Positions 34,608 to 43,144 of a DNA stretch of 64,000 bases are shown here, in pieces. Under the pieces are notes generated by a model, which saw only the letters and a program-made list of their open reading frames with translations, had not been told where the DNA came from and ran no database searches. The stretch's first letter is position 1. Each line of letters begins with the position of its first letter. Source of the stretch: Siderastrea radians (Eukaryota > Cnidaria > Anthozoa > Scleractinia > Rhizangiidae). A program made the position numbers and the translations under genes. The stretch lies in NCBI GenBank assembly GCA_964017195.1, contig OZ024890.1:48202093-48266092 (forward strand), given 5' to 3'.

Positions 34608-37600
34608 TTAGTTTTTGATTGCATAATGTCCGTAAGCGAAACTATTGATTCCATCGTTTGCTATATATCGTTTATCGTCGAAACAGCTGAGTGACACTTT
34701 ATTGAGCTCGTAACTACCTAGTTGATGATTGATACTTCTGATTGTTTTCATGGTATGATATATTTGTTTGTTATTAATTAATACATTTTTATAATCTTCA
34801 TGTTTGATGTCGTTCTTTATTGTATTTTTCTTTATTCCTTTGGCTGTTTTTCCACCTTTCTGGTTGTCTTTTATGTAACTGTACATTTTTGATCGCAAAC
34901 CGATGAATTCTGTGATTGGTATTCCAGCTGCTTCATCCTTGAATTTACCGATTACCTTCTTGTTTGTCTTATCGAAATACGGAGAGTTTTCTGGATAGTC
35001 GCTGTTATCAAATCGATCTTTGTCATTCCAAAAGTCTTTGTACACATCTTTAGCTTCAATCTCATATGTTAGACTGTCTGTGTCTGTGAATAGTAGTCTT
35101 GCCTTATTACCATACTTTTCTTTTATGTAGTTATAATGAAAATAATACATTAATGTCTTACTTAGATCAAGAATGCACATACCCATATATGCCGGCCTGT
35201 TTAGAGTTAGCGTTTCTTTAATCTTATGCACTGCTACTAGATTTTCATTGAATATCTTACTGCTTACATAAGTTGGTTTAGAAGCCATCTTCAATAGTTT
35301 CTTCTCATCTGTAATAAGTCTGACATCAACACGCTTTCTTATGTTCTCCATTGTCTTTCCAAACACTGAGTTATTCATCAGTTTGAAGAAGTCTTTTTCG
35401 AATGAATTTTTCGCTTGTGTACGTTTTTGTGTATTGAAGTCAATATATCGTTTGAGCCATGGTGACTGATTGAATTCTAATACTCTATGCACTTTCTTTA
35501 TTTTCAAACCGAGATCTAGATACAACTGTAGATTTCTATAGTGTAGAACATATTTTTCTTTATCACATAAAGTAGGGATCAGTTTGTGGACTAGTCCTGT
35601 TGATATTTTGAATTTGTTTTGTATCTTCTTACAATATCCAGACAACATGTCATTAGTTACTTTAACCTTTTCCGGTCCTAGAGGGTAGTCGTTATGAAGA
35701 TCATGCAACTCTTTGGGGTATTCTAGATCAACTTCTAGTATTAACCCTTTATTGCTGTCTTCATTATACTGAGCTAAATTGATTTTATTAATCTGCTTTT
35801 CTGTCATCCATCTGAAACCACCAGTTGGTAGGTATTGTGACATAGCCCAACCATATAGATTATTAGCATCAAGATACATTATATACTTTGAGGGCGCCTT
35901 CTCATCGTATTCTTTCATGTACTTATTGTTTGCTTTTCCATATCGATTTGCTATATAAGATATACCTCCTCTCATGCCTTTTTCAATGAATTGAAACATA
36001 TCTATGTCTGTCATTAGTTCAAGTTGAATATTAGTCATCTTCAACATAGCATCCCAAGATAATCCTGGAGATGTAAAGTAGTGACAGGGGTCAAGTTTGT
36101 AATACTGAAGACAGGTTTCACGAAAGTTTTCAAACACGTCAGCTAATAGAAGGATATCAGACTTAAGATATAGATTATGGTATTCACCCATCGTTTGTAA
36201 TTGAAATGTATTCCACACGTTTTGAGCATGGCTATAATCCTCATCTGTTATGTGCTCATTATTCAATATGCTGTAAAATTCTTCTTTCGTTGGCAATTCT
36301 GTTTTATTGAATTTTTCAAAACTGTCCATGAAATCGTACGGATAAATACCTTTTTTCCTCATCAATTCGAATTTTTCTTTTTTGAATTTTTTGCTTGTAT
36401 ATTTAAAAGCTTCTGCTGGCAAATTACTGACTAATTTATCCAAACTTGAGCTCATAAACTGGAAACTATCAATGAAGGTAAGATGGTTACCAAGCATGAA
36501 TGCCATATATTTTTCCATATTGTTTGGAATTGCATTTATGTTCATCTTAATCTCTTTTCCGTTTTTAGTGTATGTATTATTCTTAACAATAGCTCCAATT
36601 TCTTGCATTATAAAATGGCTGTCATATCCTCTTAAATTGTGGAAGATCACTGGAATTTTAATATTATCTGGTTCAATTTTTAGTTTCAGATTACAGTCTT
36701 GATGTGCTGAGCCTCTGTATTTGCCAGTAATATGGCAATGATCTCTGACTTGAATATCTTTTTCAGCGTATTTTTTGTTGCAGATGTGACATGTTGTTGC
36801 TTTTTTAAATTCCTCTTCATCCTCTTTTGTCATTTTTAATGGTTTGTTAAAGAATGTTTTCATAACTTTTTTACAGTATTTTACTTCTTCTAACATATTT
36901 TCCATGAATTTGTACACAGCCTTTTCACCCCTATATAGTTGTATTTGTTTTGTATATTTATCATCATAACAACAAACCACTTTATAACCATATCCACAGT
37001 CTGTATGTCTTTGGTAGGCTTCAGTATATGATTTATTGCTGTTAGGTTGACATCCATGAATCTTCTCTGTTATGGCTTCAAAATCAGCATAGATGACAAA
37101 TGGCACAGGTTGCTGCTTATGGAAATTATTGAATTTCAGTATGTTATTATCTTTGGTTGGCATATTTACTGCTTGTGTTCCATTTACTTGAATGCAATTA
37201 TCTTTATGATTGGTTAATACTCTTTCAGAACTGAAACATTGCAGACAGTTCATGCAAAAGTGTTTTCTATCCTTATGCTTTGTTTGGTTGTACATGAATC
37301 TGTTGAAATCCTTTATGAGTACATAATGCTTGTTTTCATCTTTCGTTACTAGTAGTAGTTCCATATGATCTTCATACTTTTCTTTTGATACATAGATAGG
37401 ATATGGCTGTTTTTCTTCATAACTGAATACATTAATATTAATCTTATTTTGTTTCTCGATTTTGTTGAACTGTTTGATAGTTACTGGAAATTCAATTCCT
37501 GAGTAATCTAATTTATTGACATATTCTTTGTCAGATTTTTTAATCCTTTGAGGATCTTTTTCTTGTGGATTTAAATGTCGGATGTGGCACCATCTGAAGC

Positions 37601-37688
37601 ATTCATTGTCTTCGTTTTTTATGTTGATTAATCCCTTCTTTGAATTTCGCAGTTCAGAAGGTAGTTGGATATATGAGGATCCATTCAT
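34608..37688 (-). CDS. POLB: Protein-primed family B DNA polymerase
   Basis: 1026 residues from the first in-frame ATG. The true coding region continues upstream without stop to about 37792. Copies the element using a terminal protein as primer. Visible order: Zn-finger-like FCMNCLQCF (about residue 145); 3'-5' exonuclease motifs YADFEA (about 200), NLRGYDSHF (about 350) and YLKSDILLLADVF (about 510); an inserted Cys/His cluster CHICNKKYAEKD..RDHCHITGKYRG (about 300) resembling the endonuclease VII fold; polymerase motif A YLDANNLYGWAM (about 606), motif B NSVFGKTMEN (about 773) and motif C FTDTDS (about 868, the two catalytic Asp). All catalytic motifs look intact. The leftmost Polinton gene, ending 25 nt inside the left TIR. 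The frame break from the 37778-38380 segment probably removes its natural N-terminus. Confidence 0.96.
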   Translation of the reverse strand: MNGSSYIQLPSELRNSKKGLINIKNEDNECFRWCHIRHLNPQEKDPQRIKKSDKEYVNKLDYSGIEFPVTIKQFNKIEKQNKININVFSYEEKQPYPIYVSKEKYEDHMELLLVTKDENKHYVLIKDFNRFMYNQTKHKDRKHFCMNCLQCFSSERVLTNHKDNCIQVNGTQAVNMPTKDNNILKFNNFHKQQPVPFVIYADFEAITEKIHGCQPNSNKSYTEAYQRHTDCGYGYKVVCCYDDKYTKQIQLYRGEKAVYKFMENMLEEVKYCKKVMKTFFNKPLKMTKEDEEEFKKATTCHICNKKYAEKDIQVRDHCHITGKYRGSAHQDCNLKLKIEPDNIKIPVIFHNLRGYDSHFIMQEIGAIVKNNTYTKNGKEIKMNINAIPNNMEKYMAFMLGNHLTFIDSFQFMSSSLDKLVSNLPAEAFKYTSKKFKKEKFELMRKKGIYPYDFMDSFEKFNKTELPTKEEFYSILNNEHITDEDYSHAQNVWNTFQLQTMGEYHNLYLKSDILLLADVFENFRETCLQYYKLDPCHYFTSPGLSWDAMLKMTNIQLELMTDIDMFQFIEKGMRGGISYIANRYGKANNKYMKEYDEKAPSKYIMYLDANNLYGWAMSQYLPTGGFRWMTEKQINKINLAQYNEDSNKGLILEVDLEYPKELHDLHNDYPLGPEKVKVTNDMLSGYCKKIQNKFKISTGLVHKLIPTLCDKEKYVLHYRNLQLYLDLGLKIKKVHRVLEFNQSPWLKRYIDFNTQKRTQAKNSFEKDFFKLMNNSVFGKTMENIRKRVDVRLITDEKKLLKMASKPTYVSSKIFNENLVAVHKIKETLTLNRPAYMGMCILDLSKTLMYYFHYNYIKEKYGNKARLLFTDTDSLTYEIEAKDVYKDFWNDKDRFDNSDYPENSPYFDKTNKKVIGKFKDEAAGIPITEFIGLRSKMYSYIKDNQKGGKTAKGIKKNTIKNDIKHEDYKNVLINNKQIYHTMKTIRSINHQLGSYELNKVSLSCFDDKRYIANDGINSFAYGHYAIKN

Positions 37689-37777
37689 TGGTTTGTATTT
37701 GACAATGTTTAAATAATGATTGTCAACAGATTGAATTGTCCATCCAGAACCTTCAGATATCCACTGGTTGATCTGGT

Positions 37778-38380
37778 TTAATATATATTTTGTTTAGACA
37801 TTTGTAATGCTTCATTGATTTCTATATGGTTAATAATTGTTTGGGCTATACTGTTGAAATATGCAGTTTTAATCACTATTTCACCACCAGACATTTTGCT
37901 AAATGTGACTTTCAATGTTTCAACATATTTAAAGCCTTTCATTTCATCTAATTGTTTCTTGATGTGAAATTCAATAGCTTTTCTGGTGTTTTGCATTTGA
38001 GCTAAAGGATCTTTATTGTTTTTTATACTGATTGTATATGATTTTGTGTAACCTTTTAAGGCTTTGTCTGTTTGTTCTATTTTAGTTCTTGGTGTTGGAA
38101 CTGGTTTGTATGTTCTTGGTGCTGGAACTGGTTTGTATGTCCTTGGTGCTGGAACTGGTTTGTATGTTCTTGGTGCTGGAACTGGTTTATCCATTGGTTT
38201 TTTGGTTCTAGGTGTTGGAACTGGTTTGTATGTCCTAGGTGCTGGAACTGGTTTGGTATCATCTACCACAATGATTTTAGGCTTCATCACAGATTGCTTC
38301 AGAAGCAGATTGATTAATTGACTTTTACTGAGTTTCTTCAGATCTTTCTTGTTCATATTTATATGATTATATTTTTCCAT
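37778..38380 (-). CDS. PVPAPRT-repeat protein; probable N-terminal part of PolB split by a frame break
   Basis: 200 residues. The N-terminus is basic. Residues about 40-110 are a proline-rich array of six KPVPAPRT/KPVPTPRT units of 9 residues with one KPMD spacer. The C-terminal half is a globular segment (KALKGYTKSYTISIKN .. TRKAIEFHI .. IVIKTAYFNS). The frame ends at TAA 37778-37780, inside a TA-rich tract. Immediately downstream, in the -1 frame, the polymerase frame is already open. In related elements these segments are thought to form one polypeptide (recalled, not checked). So this is either a frameshifted polymerase N-terminus or a separate protein, perhaps including the terminal-protein region. 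The upstream sequence is TATATA-rich. Confidence 0.75.
   Translation of the reverse strand: MEKYNHINMNKKDLKKLSKSQLINLLLKQSVMKPKIIVVDDTKPVPAPRTYKPVPTPRTKKPMDKPVPAPRTYKPVPAPRTYKPVPAPRTYKPVPTPRTKIEQTDKALKGYTKSYTISIKNNKDPLAQMQNTRKAIEFHIKKQLDEMKGFKYVETLKVTFSKMSGGEIVIKTAYFNSIAQTIINHIEINEALQMSKQNIY
38097..38260 (-). repeat. 27-bp coding repeats (PVPAPRTYK units)
   Basis: Near-identical 27-bp units, one per 9-residue KPVPAPRTY/KPVPTPRTK unit, with a 12-bp irregularity (MDKP) in the middle. High similarity at the DNA level indicates recent unit duplication. An opposite-strand open frame rich in LGAGTGLY is the mirror image of this repeat and not a gene. Confidence 0.9.
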
Positions 38381-38503
38381 TCTATATATATATATACTAT
38401 AGATATTCTTTTAAGTCATTTTAGGTCTGCGTTTTAAGTGTCATCAAAATTCAAATGATCCAGACAAGGATCTTTCGAACTATATTATTGAAAGATTTAT
38501 GCA

Positions 38504-38725
38504 TTATGTCTCATTTTTCTCTGATATTATTTTCAATGACATTTCTAATGTGTTTTTTGTTTTCAAATGACATGATTTACCAGCTAGGGTATAGTTACGT
38601 CCCGTCTTACATATATCACAATACCATTCTTTATTTAGCATGTATGCAGACTTATGGTTTTTTATCTCCTCATTGGTAAAAACTCTTGGTCTTCCACGAC
38701 CTCTTTTAACATTCTGATTCTCCAT
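38504..38725 (-). CDS. Small AT-hook and zinc-finger-like protein
   Basis: 73 residues. Residues about 8-14 (RGRGRPR) form a canonical AT-hook that binds the minor groove of AT-rich DNA. Residues about 34-54 (WYCDICKTG..Y..AGKSCHLKTKNT) have a Cys-x2-Cys ... Cys-His arrangement like a small zinc finger. Likely a nuclear or virion DNA-binding protein, by inference. It has an independent TATA-rich upstream region and lies between the polymerase segment and the BRO gene, transcribed in the same direction. The fusion is tiny but compositionally coherent and intact. Confidence 0.75.
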   Translation of the reverse strand: MENQNVKRGRGRPRVFTNEEIKNHKSAYMLNKEWYCDICKTGRNYTLAGKSCHLKTKNTLEMSLKIISEKNET

Positions 38726-38741
38726 ATATAATCTATATATA

Positions 38742-39551
38742 TTATTTTCTCTTTATATGTATGTAATTCGAATGATTCTTTAATGTTTCTGTTGACTTGA
38801 ATTTTCTGGAACAATGGTTGCATTTTATCCTAACTCCATCAAAATAATGGATAATTTCTTTTATAATCTCATCATAATCATTACTAACCAACACTTTGAA
38901 ATTGTTATTTCCATATTCTTGTAACATTATTTGTTGTTCATCTGATAACTTTCCATTTCCAGATGGAGATTTAAATTCAATCGCGAAACCTGAATACCTC
39001 ATATGTAAATTCTGTATGATTAGATCAGGAGATCCTTTTTGATAACCCATATTATAAGATCTTAATCTCATATTACTATTTATTTGGTTTTCACCTAATG
39101 TTGCATTTAAAAGTGCTTTTGGATAATTGTTTCTTATAAAGTTAACCACTTTTTTATGTAAGTCATACTCTGACTGTATATTAAAAGTTAACATTTTAAA
39201 GGGTTTGTGGTTATATTCATACCGTCCATTTTTTCTGATTGATGGTAAAACATCTTTTGTGACCCATCGTTTGAATTCCTTTGCTTTATCCCTATCAGAT
39301 CTCAAAATGAGGCTATACAGTCCGGATTCATTTATATAAATCACATGGTTATTTTTTAGGGGGAACGATTCGTTCCCCCAAGATTTGAGGTCGTTTAATG
39401 TAATTTTATCTTCCAAATCAACATGATCACGAATAGCTTTACGAGTATTTGTATACTTTAAGATGTTAGCAACAATCTTAGCACGGAACCATATATCATC
39501 ATCCTTTTTGATAATGTCCAGTTTTTTTCCTTCATAAATGAAATTTTCCAT
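38742..39551 (-). CDS. BRO-N / VRR-NUC nuclease / C2H2 fusion protein
   Basis: 269 residues. Residues 1-110 fit the BRO-N domain (IWFRAKIVANILKYTNTRKA, KAIRDHVDLEDK, INESGLYSLILRSDRDKAKE, WVTKDVLPSIRK), found in large-DNA-virus and phage DNA-binding proteins. Residues about 125-230 fit a VRR-NUC PD-(D/E)xK nuclease: GSPDLIIQN and FAIEFKSPSGNGKLSDEQQ give the Asp and Glu-x-Lys catalytic residues. The C-terminus has a C2H2 finger (CNHCSRKF..H..YIH). A sequence-targeted nuclease, for resolving replication intermediates or attacking competing DNA, is inferred. It starts 17 nt from the end of the next gene and appears intact. Confidence 0.88.
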   Translation of the reverse strand: MENFIYEGKKLDIIKKDDDIWFRAKIVANILKYTNTRKAIRDHVDLEDKITLNDLKSWGNESFPLKNNHVIYINESGLYSLILRSDRDKAKEFKRWVTKDVLPSIRKNGRYEYNHKPFKMLTFNIQSEYDLHKKVVNFIRNNYPKALLNATLGENQINSNMRLRSYNMGYQKGSPDLIIQNLHMRYSGFAIEFKSPSGNGKLSDEQQIMLQEYGNNNFKVLVSNDYDEIIKEIIHYFDGVRIKCNHCSRKFKSTETLKNHSNYIHIKRK

Positions 39552-39686
39552 ATTATATACTATATTATTTTATGTTTAAATAAGATCGCCAGAAACAATT
39601 ATATTTTTGGCTACCAAAAGCAAAAGACAGTATATACTGTATCGATTGATATAATATATATTAGATAATATCTCTTTAAAACACTT

Positions 39687-40724
39687 TCATACATCCTTTA
39701 AATCCCTAAATGGTATCCAACTGTTAAATTCATCACTATACCCCTTCCACTTTACTAAAGCTTGTTTCTTTTTATAATCTCTCCGAATGACTTTATCAAT
39801 ACGGAAAACATCCTGCTTAGCTTTTAATAATTCGGGTTCATAAAAACTCCCTTGAATGTCTTCACCTCTGAGATCCTTTAGTTTGTAAGTTATTGGATTC
39901 GTATATTGGATTTTATCAACTGTAAAAACTTCTTCTGTCCAGTTTGGAGTATAGCCCTTATCAAACACATTCCGTTTATATTTACTTATCCTTACCTTAT
40001 CACCTATTTTGAATTTCGGTTTATATGATATTTGCTCCAAATTACCATACAGATTAAAGTAAACAGTCCCTTCATTCTTCTTTTTACTGGCTTCTATGGG
40101 TGTCATTTTGATAGAGCTATGTTTAGTGTTGTTATATTGTTTCACTAATTTGGGTAGCATGTCTAAATACTGTGTATTACCTTGAACAGTAAGCTGCTTC
40201 CACATCTTGGTTTTAATTGTTCTGTTCCATCTTTCACAAACTGACGACTTTTCCTCATTCTCAGTTGAGTACAATGTTATTTTATTCTTTTCTAAGAGGT
40301 CTTTCATGTGTTTGTTGTAATACTCTTTGCCTTTGTCAGTCCAAAGATATTGTGGTTTTCTACCCTCTTTGAAGATTGTTTTGAATGCTTCAGCAAGAGT
40401 TTCTCCTTTCTTATCCTTTAAAGGGACAATCCAACCATATTTACTAAACACATCTAGAACCATGAGAAGGTATCTGTAGCCAGCGTTCCATCGACTGAAC
40501 TGTTGCATTTCAACAAGATCAGAGCACCATATTTCGTCAATATGATTTACAATAACACGCCGCCGGGTGAAGTTACGCTTTATCGGTTTATGTAATTCAT
40601 CAGCTAATTTTTCTTGCCAGTTTTCTTCACTCGACGGCCTTTCCCGTTTTTTGTCTTCCTTTGTTTTACACCGAGACCTAGTTTCTGCTTCGTGTCGATT
40701 AGAAATCGTGCTGTTTGACCCCAT
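39687..40724 (-). CDS. INT: Retrovirus-type DDE integrase with C-terminal chromodomain
   Basis: 345 residues as an open frame. The first about 30 residues overlap the PLA2-like frame and are unlikely to be native. The family-like part begins near WQEKLADELHKPIKRNFTRR. The catalytic triad is visible: WCSDLVEM (Asp, about residue 68), LWTDKGKEYYN (Asp, about 130) and SSVCERWNRTIK (Glu, about 164, with 33 residues between second Asp and Glu). An SH3-like region with KFKIGDKVRISK follows. Residues about 305-345 form a chromodomain (VIRRDYKKKQALVKWKGYSD), which may steer insertion to marked chromatin. Integrates the linear element and generates the 6-bp duplication. The core is intact. Confidence 0.95.
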   Translation of the reverse strand: MGSNSTISNRHEAETRSRCKTKEDKKRERPSSEENWQEKLADELHKPIKRNFTRRRVIVNHIDEIWCSDLVEMQQFSRWNAGYRYLLMVLDVFSKYGWIVPLKDKKGETLAEAFKTIFKEGRKPQYLWTDKGKEYYNKHMKDLLEKNKITLYSTENEEKSSVCERWNRTIKTKMWKQLTVQGNTQYLDMLPKLVKQYNNTKHSSIKMTPIEASKKKNEGTVYFNLYGNLEQISYKPKFKIGDKVRISKYKRNVFDKGYTPNWTEEVFTVDKIQYTNPITYKLKDLRGEDIQGSFYEPELLKAKQDVFRIDKVIRRDYKKKQALVKWKGYSDEFNSWIPFRDLKDV

Positions 40725-41451
40725 TTTGGCATCTGGCCATAAGGAATCATATCAAGTGACTTAACCATTTGTTTGTCACATTCACCTTTGTTTTTCCCCA
40801 TATCATAACAAATATCATGATGAGCTGCTATTTCATCCACTTTATTGTAAGGTTGTACGTGCCACTTGGTGACCTCTCCAGTGTTCCTATCATACTCTAA
40901 CTGTTTATCGAGAGGGTTATATGGTCCCATGTATTTATACTTTCCAGGAGTCCATCCAGCTTTTGGTTTCGGTATTTTCCCAATTAGTTTATGTATATCA
41001 ACACCTGTGCCATCCAAATCCTTTCTGTCAGTTTTATACTATTTGTTTGGCCTGATTTTAGTAGATAATTGATCAAGAGCTTGACTTCCAACATTCTGAA
41101 TCATTGGATTCAACTTATCCAGAGTATAATCGATAGCCTTTTTCTGCAGTTTTGGGTTTCTCAAGGCTTCTGATCCATAATATCTTCCCATTTCAACTGC
41201 CTTTTTACCTAACCAAGGGATTCCATGATGCACAAACATATCTAAACCGGTTGATGCTACTGTATCTAGTACGCCCGCCCCTTTCGACGGGCCAGCCCGT
41301 TTCCCGCCTGTTTAACGAATTTCGTCTTAGTGATTCCACATTCAGCACAAATACATTTCATCATAAGTCTGTTATTTTTGGCTCTCACATATCGTTCGCT
41401 TCCTGGTACACATAGAGTCTGTTTCTTCTGTTTCACACAATAAGATTTCAT
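40604..41451 (-). pseudogene. PLA2-like virion protein gene, broken by one frameshift and one stop
   Basis: Three collinear pieces. (1) 41451-41266: Cys-rich zinc-ribbon start (MKSYCVKQKKQT .. KCICAECGITKTKFV). (2) 41239-41039 in the -1 frame (FVHHGIPWLGKKAVEMGRYY), ending at TAG 41039-41041. (3) 41017-40604, in frame with (2) across that TAG, holding the phospholipase A2-like domain: YMGPYNPLD (calcium-loop-like), VDEIAAHHDICYDMGK (His-Asp catalytic pair) and a basic C-terminus. This matches the layout of the PLA2 domain that parvoviruses carry in VP1 for endosomal escape. A similar membrane-breaching role is inferred. The first break is in a G-run near 41277. A TCTAA box precedes the ATG by 11 nt. 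The last 120 nt overlap the integrase frame. Confidence 0.82.
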
Positions 41452-41460
41452 ATATAATAT

Positions 41461-41480
41461 GATTAGATTAGATTAGATTA
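41461..41480 (-). promoter_or_regulatory. TCTAA-box repeat before the PLA2-like gene
   Basis: On the minus strand TCTAATCTAATCTAATC, ending 11 nt before the ATG and followed by TATTATAT. Same box as at the other virion-module genes; here amplified. Confidence 0.55.
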
Positions 41481-42328
41481 AGGTTCAATATATACGTTTT
41501 CATATTTACCAGTTTTTGGATTTTTCACCAAACGCATAACAGTACCCTTTTTTGGTCTGGTCCAGAATTTCTTGCTTGTTAATCCAGTTTTATTATCGAA
41601 AGCACTTTTCAAAATATCACCAGACCAATATCGGTCAAATACATTGTTGGTTGATGGAATTACTTTCCTGACTATTTTCTCAGCCCATTTTGATGCTTCA
41701 AGTGGTTTACTAAACGGATTTTCACCTCCATGCTGTTTTTTAAAGTAATTGATTATAAAACGATGATTGACTGTGTGATCATTCATATCGAAATTTGCAT
41801 TATGTATGACGTTAATCATAGGGACACTCTTTTGTCTTTCCGATAAATAGTACAAGGCCCAATATCCGCATAAAATACTATCACGTTCTTGGATCTCATC
41901 TCCTGAATAAAATATTTGTTTTCCACTTGTTTTAAATATTTCATCACTTCATTTGGCATTATTAACCCGAAACTATCAAAGTATTCTGCTCTATTTTTTC
42001 CATTTCTATATGCTACCCAATGAGTTCCAGGCCCTATTTCCGAATCCAAATTGATTATTCCAACTTCATTTGTTAATATTTTTGTTGGTAATGCATCTCT
42101 ACTATAAACACCTCTGAAATGTTTTATTCCCAGTTTTTTAACCCAATTCAATAAATCAAAATTACTCAATGGTTTGTTTACAAATTTTACAGAAGTGCTC
42201 CCAGCAATGGGATTCCGTTGAAGGGACTGTTTTTTCCTAGAAGTAACCCTTTGCCCTTTTTTTTGTTGTTCTTTTTTTTTGGTACCTTTTTTTTTGGTTT
42301 CAATCCCAACCCGATAGTATTTTCCCAT
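41478..42328 (-). pseudogene. PRO: Adenain-like cysteine protease, split by a frameshift
   Basis: Processes capsid proteins in Polintons. Piece 1 (42328-41816): the first about 45 residues are basic and overlap the end of the upstream gene, so the native start is uncertain (perhaps near NPIAGSTSVKFVNKPLSNFD). It contains GIKHFRGVYSRDALP, then the catalytic His region GPGTHWVAYRNG and the Asp region YFDSFG. Piece 2, in the -1 frame (open from about 41905, ATG at 41855), contains LCGYWALYYLSERQ, the catalytic-Cys block, then NYFKKQ. A 75-residue extension follows (NPFSKPLEASKWAEKIVRKV ... VYIEP) that seems additional to the usual protease length. The break near 41895-41915 separates His/Asp from Cys, so neither piece can be active alone. 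Confidence 0.82.
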
Positions 42329-43068
42329 GTACCAATAAATGGAGGGCTCCTGTAATTCATCGGAAGAACCAATCCTCCATCTTTTGATGATGCTATGGAG
42401 CTTTGTTCCGTTTTTGGTACATATACATTTGCTACTCCTCTTGACCCTCGTTTGTCGACTTGTAATCCCTTTCCTGTCAGAGCATTCAACAACAGTGGAA
42501 CACCAATGCTTGCAAGCAATGTGCCAAGAAAGCCCCCAGACTGTGTTTTTGTTGGTTTAACAATGAGTTGACCTCCTGTGTGAAGAGCTGATACGATTTG
42601 TTCTTTCTGCTTTTTTGTCAATAGATCCTTATGCTTGATCAGTTGATCGATTTTATTTTGCGGAATCAAAAAACCACCTGATTGACCCTTTCCAAATATC
42701 TTGTCAACACCTAGCGATGCTAATCCAGACAAGGCTCCTGTTGCTAAAGCCGGTAAAGCTTTCGAAGCAGCCTTAGTTGCATAAGGAAGGGCTTTCGCAC
42801 CAAGTGTCAATAATGAACTCCATAGAGAACCACCATGCTGTACTAAATGCCTGATCTGAGTTTTACTAATTTTCAAATCAACTCCGGTTTTATTTTTCAT
42901 GGCTTTTTGTATACGTTTCAATTGTGTTCTGGTTAGCATCAATTCATCATGACCAGTCAAATCACTTTTTGTCAATCGTATCGTTATCGCTGATTTATTT
43001 AACAAAGCTTTTGCTAGTTTTTCTTTCTGTCCAGCAGATAAATTTACTCCATATTTAACATATGACAT
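42187..43068 (-). CDS. Probable minor virion protein, basic C-terminus
   Basis: 293 residues, not matched to a named domain by eye. Residues about 1-75 are charged and helical (LSAGQKEKLAKALLNKSA, TRTQLKRIQKAMKNKTGVDL). Three glycine-pair hinges (HGGSLW, SGGFLIP, SGGFLG) separate alanine/leucine-rich segments that could insert in membranes (ALPYATKAASKALPALATGA; GTLLASIGVPLLLNALTG). A Lys-rich tail (PKKKVPKKKNNKKKGKG) precedes GLLLGKNSPFNGIPLLGALL. Position between protease and MCP genes, and the Gly-Gly sites preferred by adenain-type proteases, suggest a structural precursor like adenovirus core or cement proteins (inference). A TCTAA box lies 19 nt upstream. It is intact and its 3' end overlaps the protease frame by 142 nt. 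Confidence 0.7.
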   Translation of the reverse strand: MSYVKYGVNLSAGQKEKLAKALLNKSAITIRLTKSDLTGHDELMLTRTQLKRIQKAMKNKTGVDLKISKTQIRHLVQHGGSLWSSLLTLGAKALPYATKAASKALPALATGALSGLASLGVDKIFGKGQSGGFLIPQNKIDQLIKHKDLLTKKQKEQIVSALHTGGQLIVKPTKTQSGGFLGTLLASIGVPLLLNALTGKGLQVDKRGSRGVANVYVPKTEQSSIASSKDGGLVLPMNYRSPPFIGTWENTIGLGLKPKKKVPKKKNNKKKGKGLLLGKNSPFNGIPLLGALL

Positions 43069-43087
43069 ATCTTGTATATGATATATG

Positions 43088-43130
43088 TTAGATTAAATAG
43101 TTTTTGTTAGATTGAATTTGTTAGATTAAA
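43088..43130 (-). promoter_or_regulatory. TCTAA boxes before the minor virion gene
   Basis: Three TTAGATT occurrences (plus-strand reading) at 43088, about 43107 and 43121 equal AATCTAA on the coding strand. The nearest is 19 nt before the ATG. The intervening AAAAACTATTTAATCTAA unit is duplicated. Confidence 0.5.
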
Positions 43131-43144
43131 TAGTTTTTGTTGAT

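Noticed and set aside
38064..38321. Plus-strand frames with VLGAGTGLY or WCWNWFVCS repeats
   Set aside because: Mirror images of the PVPAPRT coding repeat on the minus strand.
40690..40724. First residues of the integrase frame (MGSNSTISNRHEAETRSRCK) as a native N-terminus
   Set aside because: They lie in the overlap with the PLA2-like coding region and look like its frame-shifted reading; the integrase-like sequence begins later.
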